From the NCBI RefSeq assembly GCF_022288825.1, contig NZ_JAKOOW010000035.1, forward strand, positions 1 to 64,000: a stretch of 64,000 nucleotides of DNA, written 5' to 3'. The translations under genes were made by a program, and so were the position numbers. This DNA is from Kingella pumchi. Its GTDB lineage: Bacteria; Pseudomonadota; Gammaproteobacteria; Burkholderiales; Neisseriaceae. Below the pieces are notes generated by a model. That model did no database searches. It was not told the DNA's origin and worked only from the letters and a program-made list of their open reading frames with translations. Below, piece by piece: positions 10,400 to 19,015 of the stretch; within the stretch, counting starts at the first letter, position 1; every line of letters begins with the position of its first letter.

Positions 10400-10486
10400 A
10401 AAGCAGCCTGAAAGTCCAAAGCATCGCCGTAGGGTTCGCACCGCACACCAACCCAAGGCAGCCTGAAAACGGTTTCAGGCTGCCTT
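10400..10486 (+). repeat. Direct repeat of about 87 bp, copy 1
   Basis: An uptake sequence, then GTCCAAAGCATCGCCGTAGG, a GGTTCGCACCGCACACC segment, AACCCA, and two facing uptake sequences. The same block recurs 111 bp further on. Confidence 0.85.
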
Positions 10487-10510
10487 GTAACTCGCGTCGT
10501 GATCCCGTTT

Positions 10511-10599
10511 AAAGGCAGCCTGAAAGTCCAAAGCATCGCCGTAGGGTGCGCCCTGCGCACCAACCCAAAGCAGCCTGAAAACCGTTTCAGGCTGCTTGG
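10511..10599 (+). repeat. Direct repeat of about 87 bp, copy 2
   Basis: Near-identical to copy 1. Here the middle part is a clean hairpin GGTGCGCCCTGCGCACC. Both copies lie between the CoA-transferase and the NSS transporter, in a 530-bp stretch with no gene. Confidence 0.85.
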
Positions 10600-10810
10600 C
10601 AGCCGTACCGCACCACAATTAAGCTGCCGACGGCGGCGCTTTGGGCTATAGTTGCGGCCGTTTTGGTTCGGTGCCCGCGTTTTTCCCACTCTAACCCGAC
10701 AGCAGCCCGCTATCCGCCGCGCCCGCCTAAACGGCAGCACGACTGCGGCGGCGTTTTCAGGCTGCCTGAACCACCGTTTTTTCTGTTTTCTGATTGATTG
10801 GCAGGTTTTT

Positions 10811-12169
10811 ATGTCCCAACCCACACACTGGTCATCCAAAATCGGCTTTATTCTCTCGGCCGCCGGCTCTGCCATCGGCCTGGGCGCCATCTGGAAATTC
10901 CCCTATACCGCCGGCACCAACGGCGGGGCGGTGTTTTTCCTGCTGTTTTTGCTGTTTACCGTTTTGGTCGGCCTGCCGGTGCTCTTGGCCGAGTTTTATA
11001 TCGGCCGCAAAAGCGGGCGCAACGCCGTTGATGCCTTTAAAGAACTGTCGCCGCAGCGGCGGCAGTGGGCGGCGGTCGGCTATATGGGCGTGGCCGGCTG
11101 CTTTGTGCTGCTGTCGTTTTACAGCGTGGTCGGCGGCTGGGTGCTGGCCTATGTGGTGCACGCCTTCAGCGGCGCCATCCACGCCGGCACCGATTTTGAC
11201 AAGCTGTTTGTCGATACCATCGCCAGCCCGGCCACCGCCATCGGCTATCAGGCGCTGTTTATGCTGATGACGATACTGGTGGTGCAAAACGGCATTTCTA
11301 CCGGCATCGAAAAAGCCAGCCGCTATCTGATGCCGGCGCTGTTTGTGATGTTTCTGGTGCTGGCGGTGCGCTCGCTGCTGCTGCCCGGCTCGATGGCCGG
11401 CGTCTCTTTCCTGCTGAAACCGGACATCTCCGCCGTTACCCCCAGCACCATGCTCACCGCGCTGGGGCAGGCCTTTTTCGCCCTCAGCCTCGGCGTGTCG
11501 ACGATGATTACCTACGCCGCCTACCTGAGCCGCAAGCAGGATATGCTGCGCTCGGCCAACAGCGTGATGTGGCTGAACATGCTGGTTTCGCTGTTGGCCG
11601 GCCTGGTGATTTTCCCCGCCGTTTTCGCCCTCGGCTTCAAACCCAATCAGGGGCCGGGGCTGATTTTCGTGGTGCTGCCCGCCGTATTCCAGAAAATCCC
11701 TTTCGGCACCGCGCTGTTTGCCGTGTTTATGGTGCTGGTGACTTTCGCCACCCTCACCTCGGCTTTCTCCATGCTGGAAACCGTGATTGCCGCCACCATC
11801 CACAACAACGAACCGCGCCGCCGCCGCGCCACTTGGATCACCGGCCTGGCCATTTTGCTGATCGGCATTCCCTCCGCGCTGTCCTTCGGCCTGCTGGGCG
11901 ATTTCAAACTGCTCGACCGCACCGTGTTTGACTGGTGGGATTATCTGATTACTTCGTGGATCATGCCCATCGGCGCCCTGCTCACCGCCGTTTTCACCGC
12001 CTGGGTGCAGCCGCGCGAGCAGGTTCTGGCGCATATGCGCGAAGGCGCCACCGTGCCCGATGCACTGATCCGCCTGTGGTATTGGGCGCTGCGCTACATC
12101 GCCCCGCTGGCGATTCTGCTGGTATTCGCCCACACCCTCGGCCTGCTCGACAAGCTCGGGCTGAAATAA
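10811..12169 (+). CDS. Sodium-dependent transporter, NSS (neurotransmitter:sodium symporter) family
   Basis: This 452-residue inner-membrane symporter probably imports an amino acid with Na+. The N-terminus has the family signature FILSAAGSAIGLGAIWKFPYTAG (unwound helix 1 with Gly-rich Na+/substrate site), followed by about eleven further hydrophobic segments. The open frame extends upstream, but the ATG at 10811 gives the expected start just before helix 1; codons upstream translate uptake sequences. The substrate cannot be inferred. The sRNA locus at 12279-12365 lies immediately downstream on the same strand. Confidence 0.9.
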   Translation: MSQPTHWSSKIGFILSAAGSAIGLGAIWKFPYTAGTNGGAVFFLLFLLFTVLVGLPVLLAEFYIGRKSGRNAVDAFKELSPQRRQWAAVGYMGVAGCFVLLSFYSVVGGWVLAYVVHAFSGAIHAGTDFDKLFVDTIASPATAIGYQALFMLMTILVVQNGISTGIEKASRYLMPALFVMFLVLAVRSLLLPGSMAGVSFLLKPDISAVTPSTMLTALGQAFFALSLGVSTMITYAAYLSRKQDMLRSANSVMWLNMLVSLLAGLVIFPAVFALGFKPNQGPGLIFVVLPAVFQKIPFGTALFAVFMVLVTFATLTSAFSMLETVIAATIHNNEPRRRRATWITGLAILLIGIPSALSFGLLGDFKLLDRTVFDWWDYLITSWIMPIGALLTAVFTAWVQPREQVLAHMREGATVPDALIRLWYWALRYIAPLAILLVFAHTLGLLDKLGLK

Positions 12170-12242
12170 AACCCGTGCCAGCTTCGCCGCCTGCACCGAT
12201 TATCCGCTCTAATTTTTTTACATAACTTAATGTTAGGAAAGT

Positions 12243-12271
12243 TTGACAGGCATCAAAGAAGTCGGCATAAT
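12243..12271 (+). promoter_or_regulatory. Near-consensus sigma-70 promoter of an sRNA
   Basis: TTGACA (12243-12248), exactly 17 bp, CATAAT (12266-12271). No reading frame follows; a terminator lies about 90 bp downstream. Confidence 0.8.
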
Positions 12272-12278
12272 CCGCGCC

Positions 12279-12365
12279 GTTCAGCCGTGAGAGCGGTTGG
12301 ATATTTCTCCTCTATTTCTCCTTTGTAGACTTGGCGCACACCCTTTCCGGTGTGCGCATTTTTTT
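12279..12365 (+). ncRNA. Small RNA with two anti-Shine-Dalgarno motifs (neisserial sibling-sRNA-like)
   Basis: A transcript of about 87 nt is predicted between the promoter at 12243-12271 and an intrinsic terminator (stem GCGCACACC/GGTGTGCGC at 12334-12357, then seven T). The 5' part folds as CCGTTC/GAGCGG. The centre is unpaired and contains TTTCTCCT twice (about 12304-12323), complementary to ribosome-binding sites. This layout agrees, from memory, with the tandem Hfq-dependent sibling sRNAs of meningococcus and gonococcus that repress metabolic mRNAs. Only one copy is seen here. The start point is inferred from promoter spacing. Confidence 0.72.
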
Positions 12366-12524
12366 GCCCAAACCGGCCGCACCCTTGTGCTCGCGGTTGT
12401 CATCCGTTTTCAGGCAGCCGGAAACGCGCCATGCTTTCAGGCTGCCTTACTCGTCAAAAATCCAATATAAAGCCACTCAACCAACAGAAAACAAAGCAAA
12501 AGCAGCCTTAAACTGCAGAAAGGG

Positions 12525-12565
12525 TTTTAGCTTCGCAACTCCGCTTCGCTACGCAGGCTGCTTTT
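12525..12565 (-). repeat. Dispersed repeat of about 40 bp, copy A
   Basis: On the minus strand: AAAAGCAGCCTGCGTAGCG, then AAGCGGAGTTGCGAAGCTAAAA. It begins like an uptake sequence but diverges after GCAGCCTG. Other copies are at 22548, 53722 and 62872. Confidence 0.85.
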
Positions 12566-12569
12566 TGGC

Positions 12570-12600
12570 AAAAAGAAAACGACCGTTAACAACGGTCGTT
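12570..12600 (-). terminator. Terminator of tRNA-Thr
   Basis: A perfect 10-bp stem AACGACCGTT/AACGGTCGTT with a 3-nt loop, followed on the minus strand by TTTTCTTTTT. Confidence 0.85.
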
Positions 12601-12607
12601 TTCAAAT

Positions 12608-12683
12608 TGGTGCCGGCGGCAGGAATCGAACTCGCGACCCCCTGATTACAAGTCAGGTGCTCTACCAACTGAGCTACACCGGC
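12608..12683 (-). tRNA. tRNA-Thr (anticodon TGT)
   Basis: A 76-nt cloverleaf on the minus strand. The acceptor GCCGGTG pairs with CGCCGGC, the D arm is GCTCAGTTGGTAGAGC, and the anticodon loop CTTGTAA sits in CCTGA/TCAGG. The T arm has GTTCGATTC and CCA is encoded. It reads ACA and, by wobble, other Thr codons. Confidence 0.95.
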
Positions 12684-12773
12684 GGGAAAGCGCGGATTAT
12701 GCACGGGCTGGCGGCAGATGGCAAGCCGTTGGGCGGGGATTTGCCGAAAAACAATGATTTTCCTGCAACAATT

Positions 12774-12813
12774 GTTTTCAGGCTGCCTGACAGCGTACAG
12801 GCAGCCTGAAAAC
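12774..12813 (-). terminator. Facing uptake sequences downstream of fabG
   Basis: TTTTCAGGCTGCCTG and CAGGCAGCCTGAAAA pair across about 10 nt, 26 bp past the fabG stop. Confidence 0.7.
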
Positions 12814-12838
12814 GGCAGCAGATTACGCGCCAAGCTGC

Positions 12839-13585
12839 TTACGGCATCAGCATGCCGCCGTTTACGTGCAGGGTCTGGCCGGTAATGTAGCGCGCTTGCT
12901 CGGAAGCCAAAAACAGCACGGCGGCGGCGATGTCGTCTGCCTCGCCGAAGCGGCCCAGCGATGTCTGGTCGGCAAAGGTTTTGCGGGTTTCTTCGCTCAG
13001 GGCGCGGGTCATATCGGTATCGATAAAGCCGGGGGCGACGCAGTTAACTGTGATGCCGCGACTGCCGACTTCACGCGCCAGCGATTTGGAAAAACCGATC
13101 AGGCCGGCTTTGGCGGCGGCATAGTTACTCTGACCGGCATTGCCCATCGCGCCGACCACGGAAGTGATGCTGATGATGCGACCGCTGCGCTGTTTCATCA
13201 TGCCGCGCAACACGGCTTTGCTGGCGCGGAACACGGATTTCAGGTTGGTCTGCATAATGTCGTCCCACTCTTCTTCTTTCATGCGCATCAGCAGGTTGTC
13301 GCGGGTGATGCCGGCGTTGTTGACCAGAATGTCGAGTTTGCCGAACTCCTGCTCGATGCCGGCAATCAGCTCTTCCACGCTGTTTTCGGCGTTGATGTCG
13401 AGCACGCGGCCGTGGCCGTCCCACTGGGCGAGACGCTCACCGATGGCGGCAGCGCCTTTTTCGGAAGTGGCGGTGCCGATAACGGTGGCGCCGGCTTGGG
13501 CGAGCGTGTCGGCAATCGCGGCGCCGATGCCGCGCGATGCGCCGGTAACCAGCGCGATGCGTTGGGAGAGATCTTGGTTCAGCAT
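12839..13585 (-). CDS. fabG: 3-oxoacyl-[acyl-carrier-protein] reductase
   Basis: A short-chain dehydrogenase of 248 residues that reduces 3-oxoacyl-ACP with NADPH in fatty-acid elongation. Seen: the cofactor motif TGASRGIGAAIA near residues 15-26, NNAGITRDNLLMRM, the catalytic Ser in SITSVVGAMGN and the YAAAKAG Tyr/Lys pair. The length is typical. It is not beside fabD (30111) or other fab genes, so the usual fab cluster is scattered here. Confidence 0.95.
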   Translation of the reverse strand: MLNQDLSQRIALVTGASRGIGAAIADTLAQAGATVIGTATSEKGAAAIGERLAQWDGHGRVLDINAENSVEELIAGIEQEFGKLDILVNNAGITRDNLLMRMKEEEWDDIMQTNLKSVFRASKAVLRGMMKQRSGRIISITSVVGAMGNAGQSNYAAAKAGLIGFSKSLAREVGSRGITVNCVAPGFIDTDMTRALSEETRKTFADQTSLGRFGEADDIAAAVLFLASEQARYITGQTLHVNGGMLMP

Positions 13586-13805
13586 AAACAGTCCTTATCG
13601 GTTAGTGGTGGTTGACGGCGCCGCAGTGCGCGACGAAAAAGGGCAAAGACAAATGGCCGCCAGTATGCAGCAATCCGTGCGCGGCGCCAATAGCAAAGGC
13701 AGCCTGAAAATCCGGCTGCCTGCGGTTTGAATGGAGTTTTGGCAAAACGGCAAACCGCCCTGCCCGCTTTTCAGGCTGCCTGAAAGCCGTTTGCCGCCCC
13801 GGAAT

Positions 13806-14558
13806 CTATTGCGCTTCGCCGCTGCTCAAACGACGCGCGCTTTCATTGACCGCGCGCAACACGGCAACGGGATCGGCGGCCTGGGTAACCGGCCGCCCCA
13901 TTACCAAATAGCTCGAACCGGCGGCCAGCGCCTGCTCGGGTGTCATAATCCGCCGCTGGTCGTCTTGGTTGGCGGCGGTGTCCAAGCGGATGCCGGGCGT
14001 AACCAGCAGAAAATCCTGCCCCAGCTTCTGCCGCAGCAGGGCGGCCTCTTGGGCGGAACACACCACGCCGTCCATGCCGGAGCTTTGCGCCAGCGATGCC
14101 CATTTTTCCACCAGCTGCGGCGCACTCAGATCAAAACCGAGCTCGCGCAGGTCTTCTTCAGTCATGCTGGTCAGCACGGTTACGCCGAGCAGCTGCGGGC
14201 GCCGGCTGAAATTGGCCACAGCATTTGCGGCGGCTTCCATCATCCGCCGTCCGCCGCCGGCGTGCATGTCCACCAGCCACACGCCCATCTGCGCCGCCAC
14301 TTTGCACGCTTGGGCAACGGTATTGGGAATATCGTGGTATTTCAAATCGAGAAAAACGTCAAAGCCCTGATTGACCAGTTTTTCAACCAGGGCGCGGCCG
14401 GTGGCGGTAAACAGCTCTTTGCCCACCTTCAGGCGGCATAGCGCAGGATCGAGACGGCGGACAAAAGCCTGCGTATCCTGCTCGCCGGCGAAGTCCAAAG
14501 CGACAATCACGGGTTTGGGATCGGTTTTCAGCGGGTAATCGGTCATCAAAGGGTTCAT
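13806..14558 (-). CDS. pyrF: Orotidine 5'-phosphate decarboxylase
   Basis: This enzyme makes UMP from OMP, the last step of pyrimidine synthesis. The protein has 250 residues from the chosen ATG. It shows VIVALDFAGE near the N-terminus, the catalytic DLKYHDIPNTV, and TPGIRLD followed by DQRRIMTP. The open frame starts 21 bp earlier at an ATG that is part of a variant uptake sequence (ATGCAGCCTGAAAG). The start at 14558 (MNPLMTDY) fits neisserial homologues better. A facing uptake-sequence pair follows the stop (about 13767-13790). Confidence 0.94.
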   Translation of the reverse strand: MNPLMTDYPLKTDPKPVIVALDFAGEQDTQAFVRRLDPALCRLKVGKELFTATGRALVEKLVNQGFDVFLDLKYHDIPNTVAQACKVAAQMGVWLVDMHAGGGRRMMEAAANAVANFSRRPQLLGVTVLTSMTEEDLRELGFDLSAPQLVEKWASLAQSSGMDGVVCSAQEAALLRQKLGQDFLLVTPGIRLDTAANQDDQRRIMTPEQALAAGSSYLVMGRPVTQAADPVAVLRAVNESARRLSSGEAQ

Positions 14559-14633
14559 TTTCGGGCTTTCAGGCTGCATTTATCGACGCGCGTATTTTAA
14601 TGCCTTTATCGCGCGGTCGCGCGGCATTCGGGC

Positions 14634-14679
14634 AAAAAAAAACGTTTCGGCGGATAGAAATCAACGCCCGAAACGCTTA
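14634..14679 (-). terminator. Strong intrinsic terminator of a minus-strand transcript
   Basis: GCGTTTCGGGCG pairs with the CCGCCGAAACG arm across about 12 nt, followed by nine T on the minus strand. No coding gene lies directly upstream of it. Confidence 0.85.
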
Positions 14680-14750
14680 AAGCAAGGAGATAAGAAGAAA
14701 ACAAGAAGCAATTGAATACATGAGCACTGGCTCACGCACTCGAAAACTTG
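14634..14750 (-). ncRNA. Candidate small RNA between recA and pyrF
   Basis: A promoter on the minus strand (TTGCTT at 14780-14785, 17-bp spacer, TAACAT at 14757-14762) would start RNA near 14750. The strong terminator at 14634-14679 would end it, giving about 115 nt. The 5' part can fold as GAGTGC/GTGCTC. The unpaired middle contains TTATCTCCTTGC, complementary to a ribosome-binding site. No reading frame with a plausible start fills it. It could instead be the 5' leader of pyrF, but the terminator argues against read-through. Confidence 0.55.
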
Positions 14751-14756
14751 AAGCGG

Positions 14757-14785
14757 ATGTTACACAACTTAACCGCCAAAAGCAA
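14757..14785 (-). promoter_or_regulatory. Promoter of the candidate sRNA
   Basis: TTGCTT, 17 bp, TAACAT on the minus strand. Confidence 0.5.
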
Positions 14786-15007
14786 ACGTTTTTTGTCGAT
14801 TTCTGACATTTTTCGCCAGCATTGAATTTACTATTTGTTTTTAAACATTATTTAATTTACTACCAATTTAAATCGGGCTATTAAATCCGTGTTTTCAGCC
14901 AAATAAATCGTGCCGTTTTTTTCTTTTTACACGAATTAACGATAAAGACCATAATCCACACAATCGCCTCGTTTCAGGCAGCCTGAAAGCATAAAACCTT
15001 ACCAAAA

Positions 15008-15039
15008 TAAAAAATCCCCTGCCAAAACAAGGGATTTTT
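15008..15039 (-). terminator. Intrinsic terminator of recA
   Basis: AAAATCCC and GGGATTTT pair around CTGCCAAAACAA, with T/A runs on both sides, 24 bp beyond the recA stop. It could act on both strands. Confidence 0.8.
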
Positions 15040-15062
15040 AACATAATCGGTTTTTGCTGGAA

Positions 15063-16124
15063 TTACTCTTCCGGTTGCTCGCCGTCGGTTTCGTCCAACT
15101 GGCCTTCGGTAATCTGCACCTGAATGCCGGCGGCTTCGCGGATTTTGGCTTCGATTTCGGCGGCAACGGCAGGGTTTTCTTTCAGCCAGACGCGGGTATT
15201 GTCTTTGCCCTGACCGATTTTTTCGCCGTTGTAGCTGTACCAGGCGCCCGATTTGTTGATGATTTTCAGATTAGTACCCAGCTCGATCAGCTCGCCTTCC
15301 CAGCTGATGCCTTCGCCGTAGAGAATGTCGAATTCGGCATGGCGGAAGGGCGGCGCGACTTTGTTTTTAATCACTTTGACTTTGGTTTCTTTGCCGATGG
15401 GGCTGTCGTCGCCTTTTTTAATCTGCGTGCTGCCGCGGATATCCAAGCGGACGGAAGCATAGAATTTCAAGGCATTACCGCCGGCGGTAGTCTCGGGGCT
15501 GCCGAACATGACGCCGATTTTCATGCGGATTTGGTTGATGAAAATCACCAGCGTATTGGTTTTTTTGATGTGACCGGTGAGCTTGCGCAGCGCCTGGCTC
15601 ATCAGACGCGCCTGCAGGCCGACGTGGCTGTCGCCCATATCGCCTTCGATTTCGGCTTTAGGCACCAGCGCTGCCACCGAGTCGATAACCACCATATCGA
15701 CGCCGCCGCTGCGCACCAGCGTATCGCAGATTTCCAGCGCCTGTTCGCCGGTATCGGGCTGCGACAGGTAAAGTTGTTCGACGTTCACACCCAAAGCGCG
15801 GGCATAAACCGGATCAAAAGCATGCTCGGCGTCGATAAAGGCGCAGATGCCGCCGTCTTTTTGGCATTGGGCGATGGTTTCCAAACACAGGGTGGTTTTA
15901 CCGGAAGACTCGGGGCCAAAAATTTCGACAATACGGCCACGCGGCAGACCGCCGACGCCCAGCGCCAAGTCCAGCCCCAGCGAACCGGTGGAAATCACCT
16001 GCAGGTTTTCCTGCTGGTTGCTGCCGTCCATTTTAATGATGGCGCCTTTGCCGAAATTCTTTTCAATCTGCTCCAAAGCCGCCTGCAGGGCTTCGCTTCT
16101 GGTAAGGGGTTTCTTTTCTGCCAT
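15063..16124 (-). CDS. recA: Recombinase RecA
   Basis: This 353-residue ATPase polymerises on single-stranded DNA and drives strand exchange. It is needed for repair and for natural transformation. Seen: the Walker A motif [10 protein letters not shown] near residue 70, the DNA-binding loop 2 [20 protein letters not shown], and the acidic C-terminus ending DGEQPEE. No SOS-box-like palindrome is obvious upstream. Facing uptake sequences lie at about 16189-16226. Confidence 0.97.
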   Translation of the reverse strand: MAEKKPLTRSEALQAALEQIEKNFGKGAIIKMDGSNQQENLQVISTGSLGLDLALGVGGLPRGRIVEIFGPESSGKTTLCLETIAQCQKDGGICAFIDAEHAFDPVYARALGVNVEQLYLSQPDTGEQALEICDTLVRSGGVDMVVIDSVAALVPKAEIEGDMGDSHVGLQARLMSQALRKLTGHIKKTNTLVIFINQIRMKIGVMFGSPETTAGGNALKFYASVRLDIRGSTQIKKGDDSPIGKETKVKVIKNKVAPPFRHAEFDILYGEGISWEGELIELGTNLKIINKSGAWYSYNGEKIGQGKDNTRVWLKENPAVAAEIEAKIREAAGIQVQITEGQLDETDGEQPEE

Positions 16125-16336
16125 AATGTTCTTTCGGTTGCGGGAATGCTTGTCCCTGTTGAAATGCGGCGGCGATTATCGCACAAGATTCAGGCAGCCT
16201 GAAAGTGGGTTTTCAGGCTGCCTGAAGCAGAGTCGGGCGCGATCACAAGGCTTTTTGTCCGGCGCGGACGATGCTGCCCATAGCAAAAAACTATAATCCG
16301 CCGCTTTGCTTGAATTCTACATTGAGGCGCTTTATA

Positions 16337-16546
16337 TTAGTCGTCGGCTTCAGCCGCAGCATCGGACTCGTCGCCACCCAGCAGCCACAGCAGGCCGCCG
16401 ACGACAATCAGACCGATCTTAATGCCCCAGGCCACGCCGTCGCCCCAAGAGTAGATCCAAGCCAAAACTTTCGGCACCATATTCACAAAATCCAGCACGA
16501 TTGCCAGAATGCCCAAAATTGCCAGTGTGCTGCCAAAACTTTTCCT
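16337..16546 (-). CDS. Small two-helix membrane protein, start codon unclear
   Basis: A minus-strand frame ending at 16337 encodes two hydrophobic helices (STLAILGILAIVLDFV and IKIGLIVVGGLLWLLGG) and an acidic tail DESDAAAEADD. AAGGAG stands at 16555-16560, but the codon at the proper distance is CCG or AGG, not a start. The first in-frame ATG (16480) would remove helix 1. The reading frame looks protein-like upstream of that ATG, so either a rare start codon is used or the start has been lost by mutation. It lies between recA and trxA. No function is known to me. Confidence 0.5.
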   Translation of the reverse strand, partial: RKSFGSTLAILGILAIVLDFVNMVPKVLAWIYSWGDGVAWGIKIGLIVVGGLLWLLGGDESDAAAEADD

Positions 16547-16596
16547 CGGATAAACTCCTTAATTTTTGAAACGGGTTGAAATAAAAACGACCTGCC

Positions 16597-16606
16597 GCCG
16601 TCTGAA
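16597..16606 (+). repeat. Isolated Neisseria-type DUS core (GCCGTCTGAA)
   Basis: An exact 10-mer of the meningococcal/gonococcal uptake core, lying between the small membrane ORF and trxA in a chromosome that otherwise uses AGGCAGCCTGAA. Confidence 0.7.
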
Positions 16607-16737
16607 TCTCCAGGCTGCAGGGAGGGCGCGATTATAGCCAAGGGCGCAAATGCCGCGCAACGGCAGCCTGAAGCCGTATCCGCTGCCTTTAAAAGCAGCC
16701 TGAAAACTTTTTACCACCTTTATAGAAGGAACCCAAA

Positions 16738-17064
16738 ATGAGCAATCAAGTCATCCACACCACCGACGCCGCTTTTGATGCCGACGTTCTCCAGTCTCCC
16801 CTGCCCGTGCTGCTCGACTTCTGGGCGCCATGGTGCGGCCCCTGCCGCATGGTCGGCCCGCTGCTTGACCAACTGGCCGCCGAGATGGAAGGCAAAGTGA
16901 AAATCGTCAAAATCAATATCGACGAAAACCAGGAAACCCCCGCCCGTTTCGGCGTGCGCGGCATCCCCACGCTGATGATGTTTAAAGACGGCAAAAACGT
17001 TTCCACCAAAGTCGGCGCCATGGCTAAAGCCCAGCTCGAAGCCTTTATCAACGCCGCCCTGTAA
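16738..17064 (+). CDS. trxA: Thioredoxin
   Basis: A cytoplasmic dithiol reductant of 108 residues with the WCGPC active site (about residues 32-36), preceded by DFWAP. The cis-proline motif GIPTLM and the FKDGK strand follow. Length and residues are typical. AGAAGGAA precedes the ATG. Rho follows in the same direction but has its own promoter. Confidence 0.97.
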   Translation: MSNQVIHTTDAAFDADVLQSPLPVLLDFWAPWCGPCRMVGPLLDQLAAEMEGKVKIVKINIDENQETPARFGVRGIPTLMMFKDGKNVSTKVGAMAKAQLEAFINAAL

Positions 17065-17139
17065 ACCTGCCCTCCCCCTTTCAGGCTGCCTGCCGTTTGA
17101 TTTGACACAGGCAGCCTGAAAATCCTTCCACGCCCCTTC

Positions 17140-17168
17140 TTGACAGCGCAGGCGCCGCTAACTAGAAT
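17140..17168 (+). promoter_or_regulatory. Promoter of rho
   Basis: TTGACA (17140-17145), a 17-bp spacer, TAGAAT (17163-17168). A leader of about 145 nt precedes the rho ATG, long enough for the autogenous control known for rho. Confidence 0.8.
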
Positions 17169-17320
17169 CCGCGCCCGTCTCGTTTCACCGCGCGCCCGTT
17201 GCGGCGCAAGTCAAACTCTCTTTATATCCGTCCTTTCCAATCCCCGATTATCCGATTTCCCACTCCCAGCCGCAGCCGAAATTTTTCAGGCTGCCTGCAA
17301 CCATTGCCCATCATCAAACC

Positions 17321-18580
17321 ATGCACGTTTCCGAACTACAAACCCAACATATCAGCAAACTTTTAGAACTGGCCGAACAAAACGGCATCGAAAACGGCAA
17401 CCGCCTGCGCAAACAGGATTTGGTGTTTGCCATCGTCCGCCAGATGATGCAGGAAGGCACCGACTTTTCCTGCTCCGGCACGCTGGAAATCCTGCCCGAC
17501 GGCTACGGCTTTCTGCGCAGCTCGGTTACTTCCTATCTGGCCTGCCCCGACGATATCTACGTTTCGCCCAACCAAATCCGCCGCTTCAACCTGCACACCG
17601 GCGACACCATCGAAGGCACGGTGCGCGTGCCGAAAAACGACGAGCGCTATTTCGCGCTGGTGCGGCTGGACAGCATCAACGGCGACCACCCCGAAGCCTG
17701 CCGCCACAAGGTGATGTTTGAAAACCTCACGCCCTTGTTCCCCAACCGCCAGCTCAAGCTGGAGCGCGACACCAAGTCCGAAGAAAACATCACCGGCCGC
17801 ATTATCGATTTGATTTCCCCCGTCGGCCTCGGCCAGCGCGCGCTGCTGGTCGCCCCGCCCAAATCGGGCAAAACCGTAATGCTGCAAAACATTGCCCACG
17901 CGATTACCGCCAATTATCCCGATGTCGAACTGATTGTGCTGCTGATTGACGAGCGGCCGGAAGAAGTAACCGAAATGACCCGCTCGGTGCGCGGCGAAGT
18001 GGTCGCCTCCACGTTTGACGAGCCGGCGCAGCGACATGTGCAGGTGGCCGAAATGGTGATCGAAAAAGCCAAGCGCATGGTCGAGCACAAAAAAGACGTG
18101 GTGATCCTACTCGACTCGATTACCCGCCTCGCCCGCGCCTACAATACCGTTGTTCCCACCTCCGGCAAGATTCTCACCGGCGGCGTCGATGCCCACGCGC
18201 TGCACCGGCCGAAACGCTTTTTCGGCGCTGCGCGCAACGTGGAAGAAGGCGGCTCGCTCACCATTATCGCCACCGCGCTGATCGATACCGGCAGCCGCAT
18301 GGACGACGTGATTTTTGAAGAGTTTAAAGGCACCGGCAATATGGAACTGCATCTCGACCGCCGTCTGGCGGAAAAACGCGTGTTCCCCGCCATCAACATC
18401 AACCGCTCCGGCACCCGCCGCGAAGAGCTGCTGGTTTCCAAAGAACAGCTGCAGCGGATGTGGCTGCTGCGCAAAGTGCTGCACCCGATGGACGATTTGG
18501 AAGCCGCGGAATTCCTGTTGGACAAAGTAAAGATGACCAAAAACAACGACGACTTTTTCGAGTCAATGCGCGGCAAATAA
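17321..18580 (+). CDS. rho: Transcription termination factor Rho
   Basis: A hexameric RNA helicase of 419 residues that releases untranslated transcripts. The N-terminal RNA-binding domain contains GYGFLRS near residue 62. The ATPase core has Walker A APPKSGKT (about residue 180), Walker [16 protein letters not shown], and the Q/R loops including [10 protein letters not shown]. The size is close to the E. coli protein, with no insertion. A 33-bp perfect palindrome built on an uptake sequence terminates it. Confidence 0.97.
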   Translation: MHVSELQTQHISKLLELAEQNGIENGNRLRKQDLVFAIVRQMMQEGTDFSCSGTLEILPDGYGFLRSSVTSYLACPDDIYVSPNQIRRFNLHTGDTIEGTVRVPKNDERYFALVRLDSINGDHPEACRHKVMFENLTPLFPNRQLKLERDTKSEENITGRIIDLISPVGLGQRALLVAPPKSGKTVMLQNIAHAITANYPDVELIVLLIDERPEEVTEMTRSVRGEVVASTFDEPAQRHVQVAEMVIEKAKRMVEHKKDVVILLDSITRLARAYNTVVPTSGKILTGGVDAHALHRPKRFFGAARNVEEGGSLTIIATALIDTGSRMDDVIFEEFKGTGNMELHLDRRLAEKRVFPAININRSGTRREELLVSKEQLQRMWLLRKVLHPMDDLEAAEFLLDKVKMTKNNDDFFESMRGK

Positions 18581-18595
18581 TCCGTCCATCACGCC

Positions 18596-18628
18596 AAACC
18601 CCGTTTCAGGCTGCCTGAAACGGGGTTT
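18596..18628 (+). terminator. Perfect uptake-sequence palindrome downstream of rho
   Basis: AAACCCCGTTTCAGGC and its complement pair with a single central base, and a TTTGGTTT stretch follows. A further facing pair lies at about 18744-18775. Confidence 0.8.
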
Positions 18629-19015
18629 GGTTTAGGCAGCCTGAAAACCTTTCAGGCTGCTTCCATCGCCGGAACATACCCCGCGTGCCATGCACCCGTT
18701 GCGGCTTCAGGCTGCCCACCCCTAATACCGCCCATCCAAACCAAAGCAGCCTGAAAGGTTTTCAGGCTGCTTTTCCCGCTCCGACATTCTTTAAATAAGG
18801 ATAAGGAAACGCCGCGCCGTTTGCCAAACGATGCCGCCCCATATTTTTCAGGCTGCCTTCCTGAAAATGGGAAAGGCAGCCTGAAAACCCGAAAAGCGCC
18901 TATGCAGGCGCACCCTTCAAAAATTATTCGGGGCGGTACAAAGCTGCATTGCTGCCGCCTTGTCCGCCCCGTTTTTATTAGGACTTTTGGTAGTGTGTTT
19001 TGGTGGTGGTTTGTG
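18629..19015. other. Intergenic region between rho and bfrB
   Basis: Five or more uptake sequences, two of them in facing pairs near 18744-18775 and 18847-18886. No reading frame is supported. The latter pair could terminate bfrB on the minus strand. Confidence 0.6.

Noticed and set aside
10400..10599. Possible CRISPR array
   Set aside because: Only two units, each composed of uptake sequences and a hairpin, with no regular short spacers and no cas genes.
8743..10890. 715-codon frame opposite the CoA-transferase
   Set aside because: Same shadow effect; it starts in uptake-sequence-rich noncoding DNA and has no recognisable domain.
12331..12645. 104-codon frame spanning the sRNA terminator, repeat A and tRNA-Thr
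   Set aside because: It overlaps a tRNA and a terminator and has no conserved domain.
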